Assembly (NCBI RefSeq): GCF_900188405.1
Contig: NZ_FZOF01000007.1
Location: 248,001-312,000, forward strand
DNA from: Actinacidiphila glaucinigra
Lineage (GTDB): Bacteria > Actinomycetota > Actinomycetes > Streptomycetales > Streptomycetaceae
Reading direction: 5' to 3'
DNA: 64,000 nt
Shown here piece after piece: positions 8,167 to 16,302 of this stretch. The translations under genes were made by a program, and so were the position numbers. The notes beneath the pieces were generated by a model, which saw only the letters and a list, made by a program, of their open reading frames with translations, did no database searches and had not been told where the DNA came from. Each line of letters opens with the position of its first letter. Positions within the stretch are counted from its first letter, which is position 1.

Positions 8167-9219
8167 CTACCAGTCGCCGTCGGTGACCTGGTTCCCGTCC
8201 CCCAACTGCTTCACCTGACCCGGGTGCGGTGCCACCCACGGCGACTCGTCCTCGCCGAGCCAGTCGCCGACCGGCTTCACCCGGCCGAGCGTGCCGGGGG
8301 CGGCCAGGTCCTCGGCGTCGGCGTCGTAGTAGTCGAACCAGGGCAGTCCGGCGGCGGTGTACGCCGCGCGGTTCACCGGGGAGGGAGGAGCCGGCTCACC
8401 GGTGATGCGCCGCCATTCCGGCACCGTCGTGAGGTGGACGAAGACCCGGCCCGAGGGCCTGTCGCGCCAGTCGGACGGCTTTCGGTCGTCGCGGTAGACC
8501 TCCTGCCGCATCCGGCCGCCCGCGCCCAGGCCCATGGAGACCGGGGACCGTGTCGCACCCCCCGCCGGGCGCGGGGCGCCCCCCGGGGCCGGCGGCGGTG
8601 CGGCCGCCGGGGCGGCCATCGGCATCGCCCCCGGAGCGCCCCCGTAGCCGCCGAAGGCCGCGCGACGGGTGCTCTCCCGGCGCCGCTGCTCGGCCCGCCA
8701 GGCGGCCAGTTGCTCCTCGCCGAGCTCGGACACCTGCAACTGCACCCCGCCCCAGACCTCCTCGCCGGTAACCTGGCCCTCGACGGTCGCGCCCAGGCCC
8801 AGCGGCACGGCCACGAACTGCCGGATCGTCCCGGAGCCGGAGTTGATGCCGTCCAACCAGGGCTGCCGCGGGAGGACGACGTAGTTCTGCGGGTCCTGCG
8901 ACAGCCGGTCGCTCCACGGCCGTCCCGACACCGCGCAGACCTTGCCGACGCCCACCTGGAGCGCGGCCGGTGCGGAGGCCGAGAAGCTGAGCCACATGGC
9001 CTCGCGCTGGTAGACGGGGAGCATGACCCCGCCCCGCGCGAGCCACTCCTGGGGCGCGGTGTCGGGGTGGTCCGAGACCCGGCGCAGCGGGAAGGTGCCG
9101 ATCCCGGGTGGGAGCGGATGCGTCCCCGTCTCCGGCAGCCGCAGCGTGCGCATGAAGCGCACCGTCACGCCGCCCGGCAACTGCAGCGCGTCGCCCGATA
9201 TCCGTACCTGGTCGCCCAT
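8167..9219 (-). CDS. Conserved hypothetical protein with Ala/Pro-rich linker
   Basis: 350 residues. The N-terminal half (1-195) has conserved-looking blocks such as FMRTLRLPETGTHPLPPG, GGVMLPVYQREAMWLSF and LPRQPWLDGINSGSG. A low-complexity linker follows (about 205-245), then a C-terminal part with short tryptophan-containing motifs. There is no signal peptide or membrane segment. ATG at 9219 has GGGAGG before it. I know similar uncharacterised proteins, but no function. Confidence 0.75.
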   Translation of the reverse strand: MGDQVRISGDALQLPGGVTVRFMRTLRLPETGTHPLPPGIGTFPLRRVSDHPDTAPQEWLARGGVMLPVYQREAMWLSFSASAPAALQVGVGKVCAVSGRPWSDRLSQDPQNYVVLPRQPWLDGINSGSGTIRQFVAVPLGLGATVEGQVTGEEVWGGVQLQVSELGEEQLAAWRAEQRRRESTRRAAFGGYGGAPGAMPMAAPAAAPPPAPGGAPRPAGGATRSPVSMGLGAGGRMRQEVYRDDRKPSDWRDRPSGRVFVHLTTVPEWRRITGEPAPPSPVNRAAYTAAGLPWFDYYDADAEDLAAPGTLGRVKPVGDWLGEDESPWVAPHPGQVKQLGDGNQVTDGDW

Positions 9220-9250
9220 CGCGGGCCTCCCTTCGCGGCGGGCGGCCCCG

Positions 9251-10204
9251 TCAGCCGCGACCCCGTGCCTCCAAGGATGCCAAGTACGCGTTGTAGGCTG
9301 CCAGTTCCGCGTCGCCGTCACGGTCCGCGGCGCGGTCCTTGCGACGCGCCTGGCGCTGGTCCGAGGTGTACCACTGGATCAGCAGCGCCACGAGGACGAT
9401 CACCGACGGGATCTCGCTGAACGCCCACGCGATGCCGCCGGCCGCGGTCTGGTCGTCCAGCGCGTCGATCCCCAGCGAGGCGGGCGGGTGCTGGAAGGCG
9501 CCGATCATCGGCTCGCTCGCCATCATCAGGGCGATGCCGAAGAAGGCGTGGAACGGCATCCCGGCGAACAGCTCCAGGATGCGCATCACATGGCTCGGCC
9601 GGTTCGGTCCAGGGTCCACGCCCATGATCGGCCAGAAGAACACCAGGCCCACGGCGAGGAAGTGGACCATCATCGCGATGTGCCCGGTCCGGCTGCCCAT
9701 GAGGGTGTCGAACAGCGGGGTGAAGTAGAGCCCGTACAGGCTGGCGATGAACAGCGGGATGGTGAACGCCGGATGCGTGATCACCCGCATGTAGCGGCTG
9801 TGCAGCAGCGCCACCAGCAGCTCCCGCGGGCCCTTGCGGCCGCGTCCCGCCGCCGGCAGCGCCCGCAGCGTCAGGGTCACCGGGGCGCCCAGCAGCAGGA
9901 GGATGGGGGAGACCATGCTGACGACCATGTGCTGCACCATGTGGACGCTGAACATGACCATGCCGTACTCGTTCAGCGCGGTGCACATCACCAGGGCGAT
10001 GGAGAGCACTCCGGCGACGAAGGCGACGATCCGGCCGGCGGGCCAGCGGTCGTCGCGCCGCAGCAGTCGTACGACCCCCCAGCCGTAGAGCACGAGCGCG
10101 AGCACACAGCCGGCCAGGAAGACCGGATCCCCGCTGAACTCGAGCCCCCGGCCGAGGGTGAACGGCGGGAGCTCCGTCGTCATCCCGTGTCCGCCGTGGT
10201 CCAT
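9251..10204 (-). CDS. Cytochrome c oxidase assembly protein, caa3-type CtaG family
   Basis: 317 residues with about seven membrane helices (for example PVFLAGCVLALVLYGWGVV, MVVSMVSPILLLLGAPVTL, FTIPLFIASLYGLYFTPLF). Histidine-bearing helices such as FSVHMVQHMVVSM fit the caa3_CtaG family, which in Bacillus helps assemble the copper centre of cytochrome oxidase. ATG at 10204 is preceded by AGGAGAG. No oxidase genes are nearby, so the role is by family only. Confidence 0.82.
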   Translation of the reverse strand: MDHGGHGMTTELPPFTLGRGLEFSGDPVFLAGCVLALVLYGWGVVRLLRRDDRWPAGRIVAFVAGVLSIALVMCTALNEYGMVMFSVHMVQHMVVSMVSPILLLLGAPVTLTLRALPAAGRGRKGPRELLVALLHSRYMRVITHPAFTIPLFIASLYGLYFTPLFDTLMGSRTGHIAMMVHFLAVGLVFFWPIMGVDPGPNRPSHVMRILELFAGMPFHAFFGIALMMASEPMIGAFQHPPASLGIDALDDQTAAGGIAWAFSEIPSVIVLVALLIQWYTSDQRQARRKDRAADRDGDAELAAYNAYLASLEARGRG

Positions 10205-10289
10205 CCGTCACTCTCCTGTCGCGCCTGCCGCACGCACCGCGCCGTCGGCAATGTGCCGGTTGGGGCGGGTGCGCCCGCACCAGACTAGA

Positions 10290-10323
10290 GCCGCCCCCGG
10301 CCGCGCTTGCGACCGGGGGCGGC
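10290..10323 (-). terminator. pfkA terminator
   Basis: GCCGCCCCCGG (10290-10300) and CCGGGGGCGGC (10313-10323) form a perfect 11-bp stem with a 12-base loop, starting 28 bases past the pfkA stop. TCTAG follows on the minus strand instead of a T run. Confidence 0.7.
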
Positions 10324-10351
10324 GACAGGGCCTGGGGGCGCGATCAGCGCG

Positions 10352-11377
10352 TCACAGCACGCACTCGGCCTCGACGTACCGCTCGGCCGGGACGGTCTTG
10401 AGGTGCTCGACGGCCTCGGACAGTGGCACCAGCGTGATGTCGGTGCCGCGCAGCGCCGTCATCATGCCGAAGTCGCCGTTGTGCGCGGCCTCGACCGCGT
10501 GCCAGCCGAAGCGGGTGGCCAGCACCCGGTCGTAGGCGGTGGGGGTGCCGCCGCGCTGCACATGGCCGAGGATGACCGGGCGGGCCTCCTTGCCCAGCCG
10601 CTCCTCCAGCTCGATCGAGAGCCGGGTCGCGATGCCGGTGAAGCGCTCGTGGCCGTAGACGTCCTTGGCGCCCGACTCGAAGTCCATCGTGCCCTCGCGC
10701 GGCTTCGCGCCCTCCGAGACCACGACGATCGCGAACTTCTTGCCCGCGGAGAAACGCTCGCCGACCCGCTGGGTCAGCTCGTCGACGTCGAAGGGGCGCT
10801 CCGGCACGACGATCGCGTGCGCGCCGGCGGCCATGCCGGAGTGCAGGGCGATCCAGCCGGTGTGCCGGCCCATGACCTCGACGATCAGCACGCGCTGGTG
10901 CGACTCGGCGGTGGTCTTCAGACGGTCCAGCGCCTCGGTGGCCACCGTCACGGCGGTGTCGAAGCCGAAGGTGACGTCGGTGGAGGCGATGTCGTTGTCG
11001 ATCGTCTTGGGCACGCCCACGATCGGCAGGCCGTTGTCGGACAGCAGCCGGGCCGCCTTGAGGGTGCCCTCGCCGCCGATCGGGATGATCGCGTCCAGGC
11101 CCAGGTCGGCGACGTGGCCCTTGGCCCGCTCGACACCGTCCCGCAGGTGCTCGGGGCGGACCCGGGAGGAGCCGAGGATCGTGCCGCCACGGGCCAGGAT
11201 GCCGCCCACGGCGTCGAGGTCGAGCTTGCGGTAATCGCACTCGAGCAGGCCCTTCCACCCGTCGTGGAAGCCTATGACCTCGTCCCCGTGGTCGACGACC
11301 GCGCGGTGCACGACCGACCGGATGACGGCGTTGAGGCCGGGGCAGTCGCCGCCGCTCGTCAGCACACCAATACGCAT
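10352..11377 (-). CDS. pfkA: ATP-dependent 6-phosphofructokinase
   Basis: 341 residues. It phosphorylates fructose 6-phosphate to fructose 1,6-bisphosphate, the committed step of glycolysis. GGDCPGLNAVIRS at 9-21 binds the nucleotide. GGEGT at 101-105 has glycine at the position that distinguishes ATP enzymes from pyrophosphate enzymes (which have aspartate). PKTIDNDI contains catalytic Asp127, and EVMGRHTGW is the substrate loop. ATG at 11377 follows AGGAGTAA. Monocistronic, with a strong terminator. Confidence 0.97.
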   Translation of the reverse strand: MRIGVLTSGGDCPGLNAVIRSVVHRAVVDHGDEVIGFHDGWKGLLECDYRKLDLDAVGGILARGGTILGSSRVRPEHLRDGVERAKGHVADLGLDAIIPIGGEGTLKAARLLSDNGLPIVGVPKTIDNDIASTDVTFGFDTAVTVATEALDRLKTTAESHQRVLIVEVMGRHTGWIALHSGMAAGAHAIVVPERPFDVDELTQRVGERFSAGKKFAIVVVSEGAKPREGTMDFESGAKDVYGHERFTGIATRLSIELEERLGKEARPVILGHVQRGGTPTAYDRVLATRFGWHAVEAAHNGDFGMMTALRGTDITLVPLSEAVEHLKTVPAERYVEAECVL

Positions 11378-11480
11378 TTGCTGGTTACTCCTGAAAGATC
11401 GATCCGGGCGCCGGACCTCGTCGTCCGGATGGACCCGCGGCGACGCGCACCGCTGTCGCCTAGGTTATCGAGCCGGGTCC

Positions 11481-11500
11481 GGGCGGCGGAAACGCCGCCC
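11481..11500 (-). terminator. Terminator of the murT-gatD operon
   Basis: GGGCGGCG, a four-base loop (GAAA on the plus strand), then CGCCGCCC. It lies 65 bases after the gatD stop and before pfkA on the same strand. Confidence 0.65.
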
Positions 11501-11564
11501 GCAGTGCGGACACCACCCGGCCCCGGCCCCGTTTCCCCCGGTCCGGCCCGCGACGGTGCGGGCC

Positions 11565-12293
11565 TCAGGCGGGCTGGCTCGCCGCCGCGATGCGCTCGGC
11601 GCGCAGCGCCTCGTACCACTCGTCGTCGACCGGCGGCAGCGCCCTGACGTCCATCGCCAGCTTGATCAGCAGGTCCGCGATCTGCGGGTTGCGGGCCATG
11701 ACGGGGCCGTGCATGTAGGTGCCGAAGACGGTCTCGTTGTACGCGCCCTCGGTGCCGTCGCCGGTGCCGTTGCCGTTGCCGAAGCGCGTCCGCGCCAGGG
11801 GGCGGGCGTTCTTGCCGACGTGGGTGACGCCCTGGTGGTTCTCGAAGCCGGTCAGCGGCGGCAGGCCGAGCGCGGGGTCGATGTCGGCCAGCACGTCGCC
11901 GACGCAGCGCTCGCCCTCGCCGCGGACGCTCACCACGTCCAGCAGGCCGAGGCCCGGCTCGGGGCGGCCGAGGTCGTTGACGAACTCGTGGCCGATGATC
12001 TGGTAGCCGGCGCACACCGAGAAGACGATGGCGCCGTTGTCGACTGCGCGGTTCAGCCCGCCGTCGCGGCGCAGCCGCTCGGCGGCCAGCCGCTGCGGGC
12101 GGTCCTCGCCGCCGCCGATGAGGTAGATGTCACCGGAGGTGGGGATGGGCTGGTCGGACCGTACGTCGATCCGGGTGACCGGCACCCGCCGCTGGCGGGC
12201 CCGGCGCTCGGTGACCAGGACGTTGCCCTGGTCACCGTAGGTGCTCAGCAGGTCGGGGTAGACCCACACCAGACGCAGGCTGGAGTCGCTCAC
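11565..12293 (-). CDS. gatD: Lipid II isoglutaminyl synthase, glutamine amidotransferase subunit GatD
   Basis: 242 residues of the CobB/CobQ-like class I glutaminase fold. It releases ammonia from glutamine for MurT, which amidates D-glutamate in lipid II. FSVCAGYQIIGHEF supplies the nucleophile Cys94, and TYMHGPV supplies His195, in line with characterised GatD. GTG at 12293 is preceded by AGGAGAA. It follows murT by 31 bases on the same strand; the two proteins form a heterodimer. Confidence 0.92.
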   Translation of the reverse strand: MSDSSLRLVWVYPDLLSTYGDQGNVLVTERRARQRRVPVTRIDVRSDQPIPTSGDIYLIGGGEDRPQRLAAERLRRDGGLNRAVDNGAIVFSVCAGYQIIGHEFVNDLGRPEPGLGLLDVVSVRGEGERCVGDVLADIDPALGLPPLTGFENHQGVTHVGKNARPLARTRFGNGNGTGDGTEGAYNETVFGTYMHGPVMARNPQIADLLIKLAMDVRALPPVDDEWYEALRAERIAAASQPA

Positions 12294-12324
12294 AGCGTGT
12301 TCTCCTGTCGAAACGGGTCTTCGG

Positions 12325-13563
12325 TCAGTTGCCGACGCGGCGGCGGAGGTCCTGGAAGGCGGTGTAGTTGGCGATGGCCTCGATCCGGCCGGCCGGCGAG
12401 GTGCGCACCGCCTCGTCGAAGTCCTGGCACACCTGGAACTCCAGGCCTGCGACCTCCAGGCGGACCGCGAGGTCCAGCTTCCGGTCGCCGATGACCCGGA
12501 TCGGGTGCCCGGCCAGACGGGTGTAGTCCACGTCCCACAGCCAGGAGGTGTCCGTGCCGTCGGCCCCGCGGGCGTTCACCGAGAGGATCACCGGGGTCGG
12601 CGGGCCGTCGATCAGCGAGAAGGTCTCCAGCCAGCCGGCGGGGTTCTTCGCCAGCAGCAGCCGGACGTCGCGGTCGTGGAACTGCACCACGTCGTAGCGG
12701 CCGGCGACCGCCTGCACCTTGTACATCCGCTCCAGGGCGACCTTGGGGTCCACCCCGAAGGCGGCCGCGGCGGCGGCGGACACGGCGGCGTTGGACTTGT
12801 TGGCGCGGCCGGGCAGCTGGAGCTGGATCGGCCAGGCGGACCCGTACGGGTCGATCACGTGGTCGCCGGAGAGCGCCCAGGTCGTCGTCGGCCGGCGGAA
12901 ACCGCACTCGCCGCAGAACCAGTCCTCGGCCGGCCGCTGCAGGACACCGCCGCACGAGGGGCAGGACCAGGCGTCGTCCTTCCACTCCTGGCCGGCGGCG
13001 ACCCACACGACGGTCGGGCACGAGGAGGCGGCCCAGGTGATCAGCGGGTCGTCGGCGTTGGCGATGATGACGGCGTCCGAGCCCGCCAGGCCCTCGCGCC
13101 ACTTCTCGGCCAGCATGCGGGTCTCGGCGGCCCGGTCCAGCTGGTCCCGGGAGAGGTTGAGCAGGGCGATGGCCTTGGGCTTGACGTCACGCGCCACGCC
13201 GGCCAGGTACTTCTCGTCGACCTCGATCACGCCGTAGCGCGCCTCGGAGCCGCCGGCGAGCGCCGAGGTGATGCCGGCCGGCATGTTGGCGCCCAGGGCG
13301 TTGGAGACGACCTCGCCGTTGGCGCGCAGCGCCTCGGCGAGGAGCCGCGTGGTCGTGGTCTTGCCGTTGGTGGCCGAAACGAGCACGACGTCGAGATGGG
13401 TCGCCAGCCGGGCCAGTAGATCAGGGTCGAGTTTCAGCGCCACCCGGCCGCCGATCACCGATCCGCTGCCCCGCCCCGCCGCCCGCGACACTGCCGCCGC
13501 GGCCTTGCCCGCCGTCACGGCCAGCTTCGCCCGCGGCGACAGTGGCTCCGCGTTGCCTGCCAT
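12325..13563 (-). CDS. murT: Lipid II isoglutaminyl synthase, Mur ligase subunit MurT
   Basis: 412 residues. ATNGKTTT at 64-71 is the Mur ligase P-loop. A four-cysteine zinc ribbon (Cys201, 204, 217, 220, in CPSCGG and CGECGF) is the insertion typical of MurT, and the C-terminal part is the DUF1727 domain. It activates the D-glutamate carboxylate of lipid II for amidation with ammonia from GatD, which affects cross-linking. ATG at 13563 follows GAGGAGG. First gene of the murT-gatD operon. Confidence 0.93.
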   Translation of the reverse strand: MAGNAEPLSPRAKLAVTAGKAAAAVSRAAGRGSGSVIGGRVALKLDPDLLARLATHLDVVLVSATNGKTTTTRLLAEALRANGEVVSNALGANMPAGITSALAGGSEARYGVIEVDEKYLAGVARDVKPKAIALLNLSRDQLDRAAETRMLAEKWREGLAGSDAVIIANADDPLITWAASSCPTVVWVAAGQEWKDDAWSCPSCGGVLQRPAEDWFCGECGFRRPTTTWALSGDHVIDPYGSAWPIQLQLPGRANKSNAAVSAAAAAAFGVDPKVALERMYKVQAVAGRYDVVQFHDRDVRLLLAKNPAGWLETFSLIDGPPTPVILSVNARGADGTDTSWLWDVDYTRLAGHPIRVIGDRKLDLAVRLEVAGLEFQVCQDFDEAVRTSPAGRIEAIANYTAFQDLRRRVGN

Positions 13564-13725
13564 CGTCTCCACATCCTCCTCGCGTCCGGCCCCGCTCACC
13601 TTTCCGGCGGCCGGCCGCGGTGTGCGCACCGGGCCGTTGCACCGGCCGGAAGGCATCGGTCGCCGATCAGCCTATCCACTTCCCCCACCGGCGCTGAAAC
13701 GAGCCGCCCCCGTACGCTGACCGGC

Positions 13726-14277
13726 ATGCGACACGCCCCCATCCCCGGCAGCTCCGGGACCGTCCGCCCGATGCGGCTGCTGGGTGATCCCGGGCTCCGG
13801 GAACCCTGCCGCGACGTGACCGTCTTCGACGCCGAACTCGCCTCTCTGGTAGAGGACTTGTTCGCCACGATGTACGCGCACGACGGGGTGGGGCTGGCCG
13901 CGAACCAGATCGGCGTGCCGCTGCGGGTGTTCGTCTTCGACTGCCCGGACGACGAGGACGTCCGGCATCTCGGACATGTGGTCAACCCCCGGCTCGTGCA
14001 CAACGACGGGGTCGTGGTGACCGGCGAGGAGGGCTGCCTGTCGCTGCCGGGCGTGCACGCGGGCACCGCCCGGCACGACGAGACCGTCATCGAGGGTGTC
14101 GACAAGGACGGCGCACCGCTGCGCGTGGAGGGCACCGGCTTCTTCGCCCGCTGCCTCCAGCACGAGTGCGACCACCTGGAGGGCGGCCTGTTCGTCGACC
14201 GGCTCACGGGCCTGCGCCGCCACCGCGCGCTGCGCGCGGTCCGCCGGGCCCCCTGGGCACCGGGCGACGGCGCCTAG
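13726..14277 (+). CDS. def: Peptide deformylase
   Basis: 183 residues. It removes the formyl group from the N-terminal methionine of new proteins. The three motifs are present: GVGLAANQ at 54-61, EEGCLS with metal ligand Cys104, and QHECDH with His146, Glu147 and His150. TACGCT at 13713-13718 is exactly 7 bases before the ATG and no Shine-Dalgarno is seen, so the mRNA is probably leaderless. Its TAG overlaps the convergent TetR stop in a shared CTAG. Confidence 0.95.
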   Translation: MRHAPIPGSSGTVRPMRLLGDPGLREPCRDVTVFDAELASLVEDLFATMYAHDGVGLAANQIGVPLRVFVFDCPDDEDVRHLGHVVNPRLVHNDGVVVTGEEGCLSLPGVHAGTARHDETVIEGVDKDGAPLRVEGTGFFARCLQHECDHLEGGLFVDRLTGLRRHRALRAVRRAPWAPGDGA

Positions 14278-14930
14278 AGGCGCGCCGCGCCCGGCCGGTC
14301 GCCGACGGCGGCGAGGCGGCCCCACAGCAGGTCCGCGAGGTGGCGGACGAGGACGTCGCGGGCGACGGGGCGTTCGCCCAGCCACCAGTCCCCGGCCGCG
14401 TGCATCATGCCGACGATGCCGTGCCCCCACACCCGGGCCGCGACCTCGCCCTCCGGGCCGAGGTCCAGCCGTTCGGCGATGAAGCCGGCCAGTTCCTCGC
14501 CCATGCGGCGCAGTACGGGGGCGGAGTGGCGGCCGATGTCGAACCCGCGATCGGAGTCCGCGGCGTTCGCGTTCTCGGCGGGGTGCATCAGGAAGCGGTA
14601 GACCTGCGGACGGGCCTCGATGGCCGACAGATACGCGTCGAGGGTGGCCTCCACCCGGTCGCGGCGCTCGTTGGGCGCGTCGAGGGCGGCCCGCAGGTTG
14701 GCGAGCAGCGCGTCGGTGTGGCGCTTTGCCAGGGCTCGGTAAAGTCCGCTCTTGTCGCCGAAGTGGCGGTACAGAATGGGCTTGGTGATGCCCGCCTCGG
14801 CGGCGATGGCGTTCATGGACGCCTCGGGGCCGTCCCGCAGCACGACGCGGTCCGCGGCCTCGAGGAGCTCCCTGCGCCGCTCCTCCGCCGCGGATGCCGT
14901 TCGCTGCTCCCGCCGCTGGCTGGTGTCCAC
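14274..14930 (-). CDS. TetR family regulator, probably of the adjacent acyl-CoA dehydrogenase
   Basis: 218 residues. The helix-turn-helix lies at about 17-62 (RRELLEAADRVVLRDG, MNAIAAEAGITKPILYRHFG). GTG at 14930 was preferred to upstream codons because GGAGG precedes it. It is divergent from the acyl-CoA dehydrogenase gene, and GTAAC-containing inverted repeats lie between them, so control of fatty-acid or acyl-CoA breakdown is the likely role. It ends in a 4-bp CTAG overlap with def. Confidence 0.87.
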   Translation of the reverse strand: MDTSQRREQRTASAAEERRRELLEAADRVVLRDGPEASMNAIAAEAGITKPILYRHFGDKSGLYRALAKRHTDALLANLRAALDAPNERRDRVEATLDAYLSAIEARPQVYRFLMHPAENANAADSDRGFDIGRHSAPVLRRMGEELAGFIAERLDLGPEGEVAARVWGHGIVGMMHAAGDWWLGERPVARDVLVRHLADLLWGRLAAVGDRPGAARL

Positions 14931-14991
14931 CCGAGCCTCCCCGCCCGTTCGAATTTCCTCGCGCCTGCGCAACGTAACACCCCAAGTCCGG

Positions 14992-15040
14992 TTGACATCC
15001 CTTACCAGCCGGTAACACACTGGGCGTTACCGCAAGTAAC
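14992..15040 (+). promoter_or_regulatory. Promoter and operator repeats of the acyl-CoA dehydrogenase gene
   Basis: TTGACA (14992-14997) fits a -35 box. TTACC-AGCC-GGTAA (15002-15015) is a perfect inverted repeat over the spacer, and GTTAC-CGCAA-GTAAC (15026-15040) is a second one just before the ribosome binding site. Both carry TTAC/GTAA half-sites, as expected for TetR-type repression. Confidence 0.65.
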
Positions 15041-15058
15041 AAGCACGTGGAGGGGACG

Positions 15059-16282
15059 ATGGGCGACTTCTCGCTCGAGCTCGGCGACGACCAGAAATCG
15101 GTGCGCGACTGGATCCACGGCTTCGCGGCCGACGTCATGCGCCCGGCTGCGGCGGAGTGGGACGAGCGCGAGGAGACCCCCTGGCCGGTGATCCAGGAGG
15201 CCGCGAAGATCGGACTCTACTCGCTCGACTTCTACGCCCAGCAGTACTTCGACCCCACTGGCCTCGGCATCCCGATCGCCATGGAGGAGCTCTTCTGGGG
15301 CGACGCGGGCATCGGCCTGTCCATCGTCGGCACCGGGCTGGCCGCCGTCGGCGTGCTGGCCAACGGCACCGAGGAGCAGATCGGCACCTGGATCCCCCAG
15401 ATGTACGGCGACGTCAACGACGTGAAGGTCGCCGCCTTCTGCTCCTCCGAGCCCGACGCGGGCTCCGACGTCGGCTCGATGCGCACCACCGCCGTGTACG
15501 ACGAGGCCAAGGACGAGTGGGTCCTGAACGGCACCAAGACCTGGGCCACCAACGGCGGCATAGCCAACGTCCACGTCGTCGTCGCCGTCGTCGACCCGGA
15601 ACTCGGCTCCAAGGGCCACGCCTCCTTCATCGTGCCGCCGAACACCCCCGGGCTCTCCCAGGGGCAGAAGTTCAAGAAGCACGGCATCCGCGCCTCGCAC
15701 ACCGCCGAGGTGGTTCTCGACGGGGCCCGCGTCCCGGGAAGTTGCCTGCTCGGCGGCAAGGAGAAGCTGGACGAGCGGCTCGCGCGGGCCCGCGAGCGGG
15801 CCAGGGGCGGCGAGCGCGTGAAGAACGCCGCCATGGCCACCTTCGAGGCCTCCCGTCCGGCCGTCGGCGCCATGGCGGTGGGCACGGCCCGCGCCGCGTA
15901 CGAGGTCGCCCTCGACTACGCCATGACCCGCACCCAGTTCGGCCGCCCCATCATCGACAACCAGGGCGTCGCCTTCCAACTGGCCGACATGCGCACCCAG
16001 ATCGACGCGGCCCGCCTGCTGGTGTGGCGCGCCTCCTGGATGGCGGTCTCGGGCAAGCCCTTCACCTCGGCCGAGGGCTCGATGTCCAAGCTGTACGCGA
16101 GCGAGACGGCCAAGAAGGTCACCGCCCAGGCCATCCAGATCCTCGGCGGCAACGGCTTCACCCGTGAGTACCCGGTGGAGCGCATGCACCGGGATGCCGC
16201 CATCTACACCATCTTCGAGGGCACGAGCGAGATCCAGCGCCTGGTGATCGCCCGCACCCTGTCGGGCATGCCCATCCGCTGA
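15059..16282 (+). CDS. Acyl-CoA dehydrogenase
   Basis: 407 residues of the FAD-dependent acyl-CoA dehydrogenase family, which forms the alpha-beta double bond of acyl-CoA in beta-oxidation or related pathways. CSSEPDAGSDVGSMRTTA is the flavin-site signature, and ILGGNGFTREYPVER followed by IFEGTSEIQRL carries the catalytic-base region. ATG at 15059 follows GGAGGGG; the GTG at 15047 falls inside that site. Chain-length preference is not readable. Confidence 0.92.
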   Translation: MGDFSLELGDDQKSVRDWIHGFAADVMRPAAAEWDEREETPWPVIQEAAKIGLYSLDFYAQQYFDPTGLGIPIAMEELFWGDAGIGLSIVGTGLAAVGVLANGTEEQIGTWIPQMYGDVNDVKVAAFCSSEPDAGSDVGSMRTTAVYDEAKDEWVLNGTKTWATNGGIANVHVVVAVVDPELGSKGHASFIVPPNTPGLSQGQKFKKHGIRASHTAEVVLDGARVPGSCLLGGKEKLDERLARARERARGGERVKNAAMATFEASRPAVGAMAVGTARAAYEVALDYAMTRTQFGRPIIDNQGVAFQLADMRTQIDAARLLVWRASWMAVSGKPFTSAEGSMSKLYASETAKKVTAQAIQILGGNGFTREYPVERMHRDAAIYTIFEGTSEIQRLVIARTLSGMPIR

Positions 16283-16302
16283 CCCCCGTCCTCCCGGAGG
16301 TC

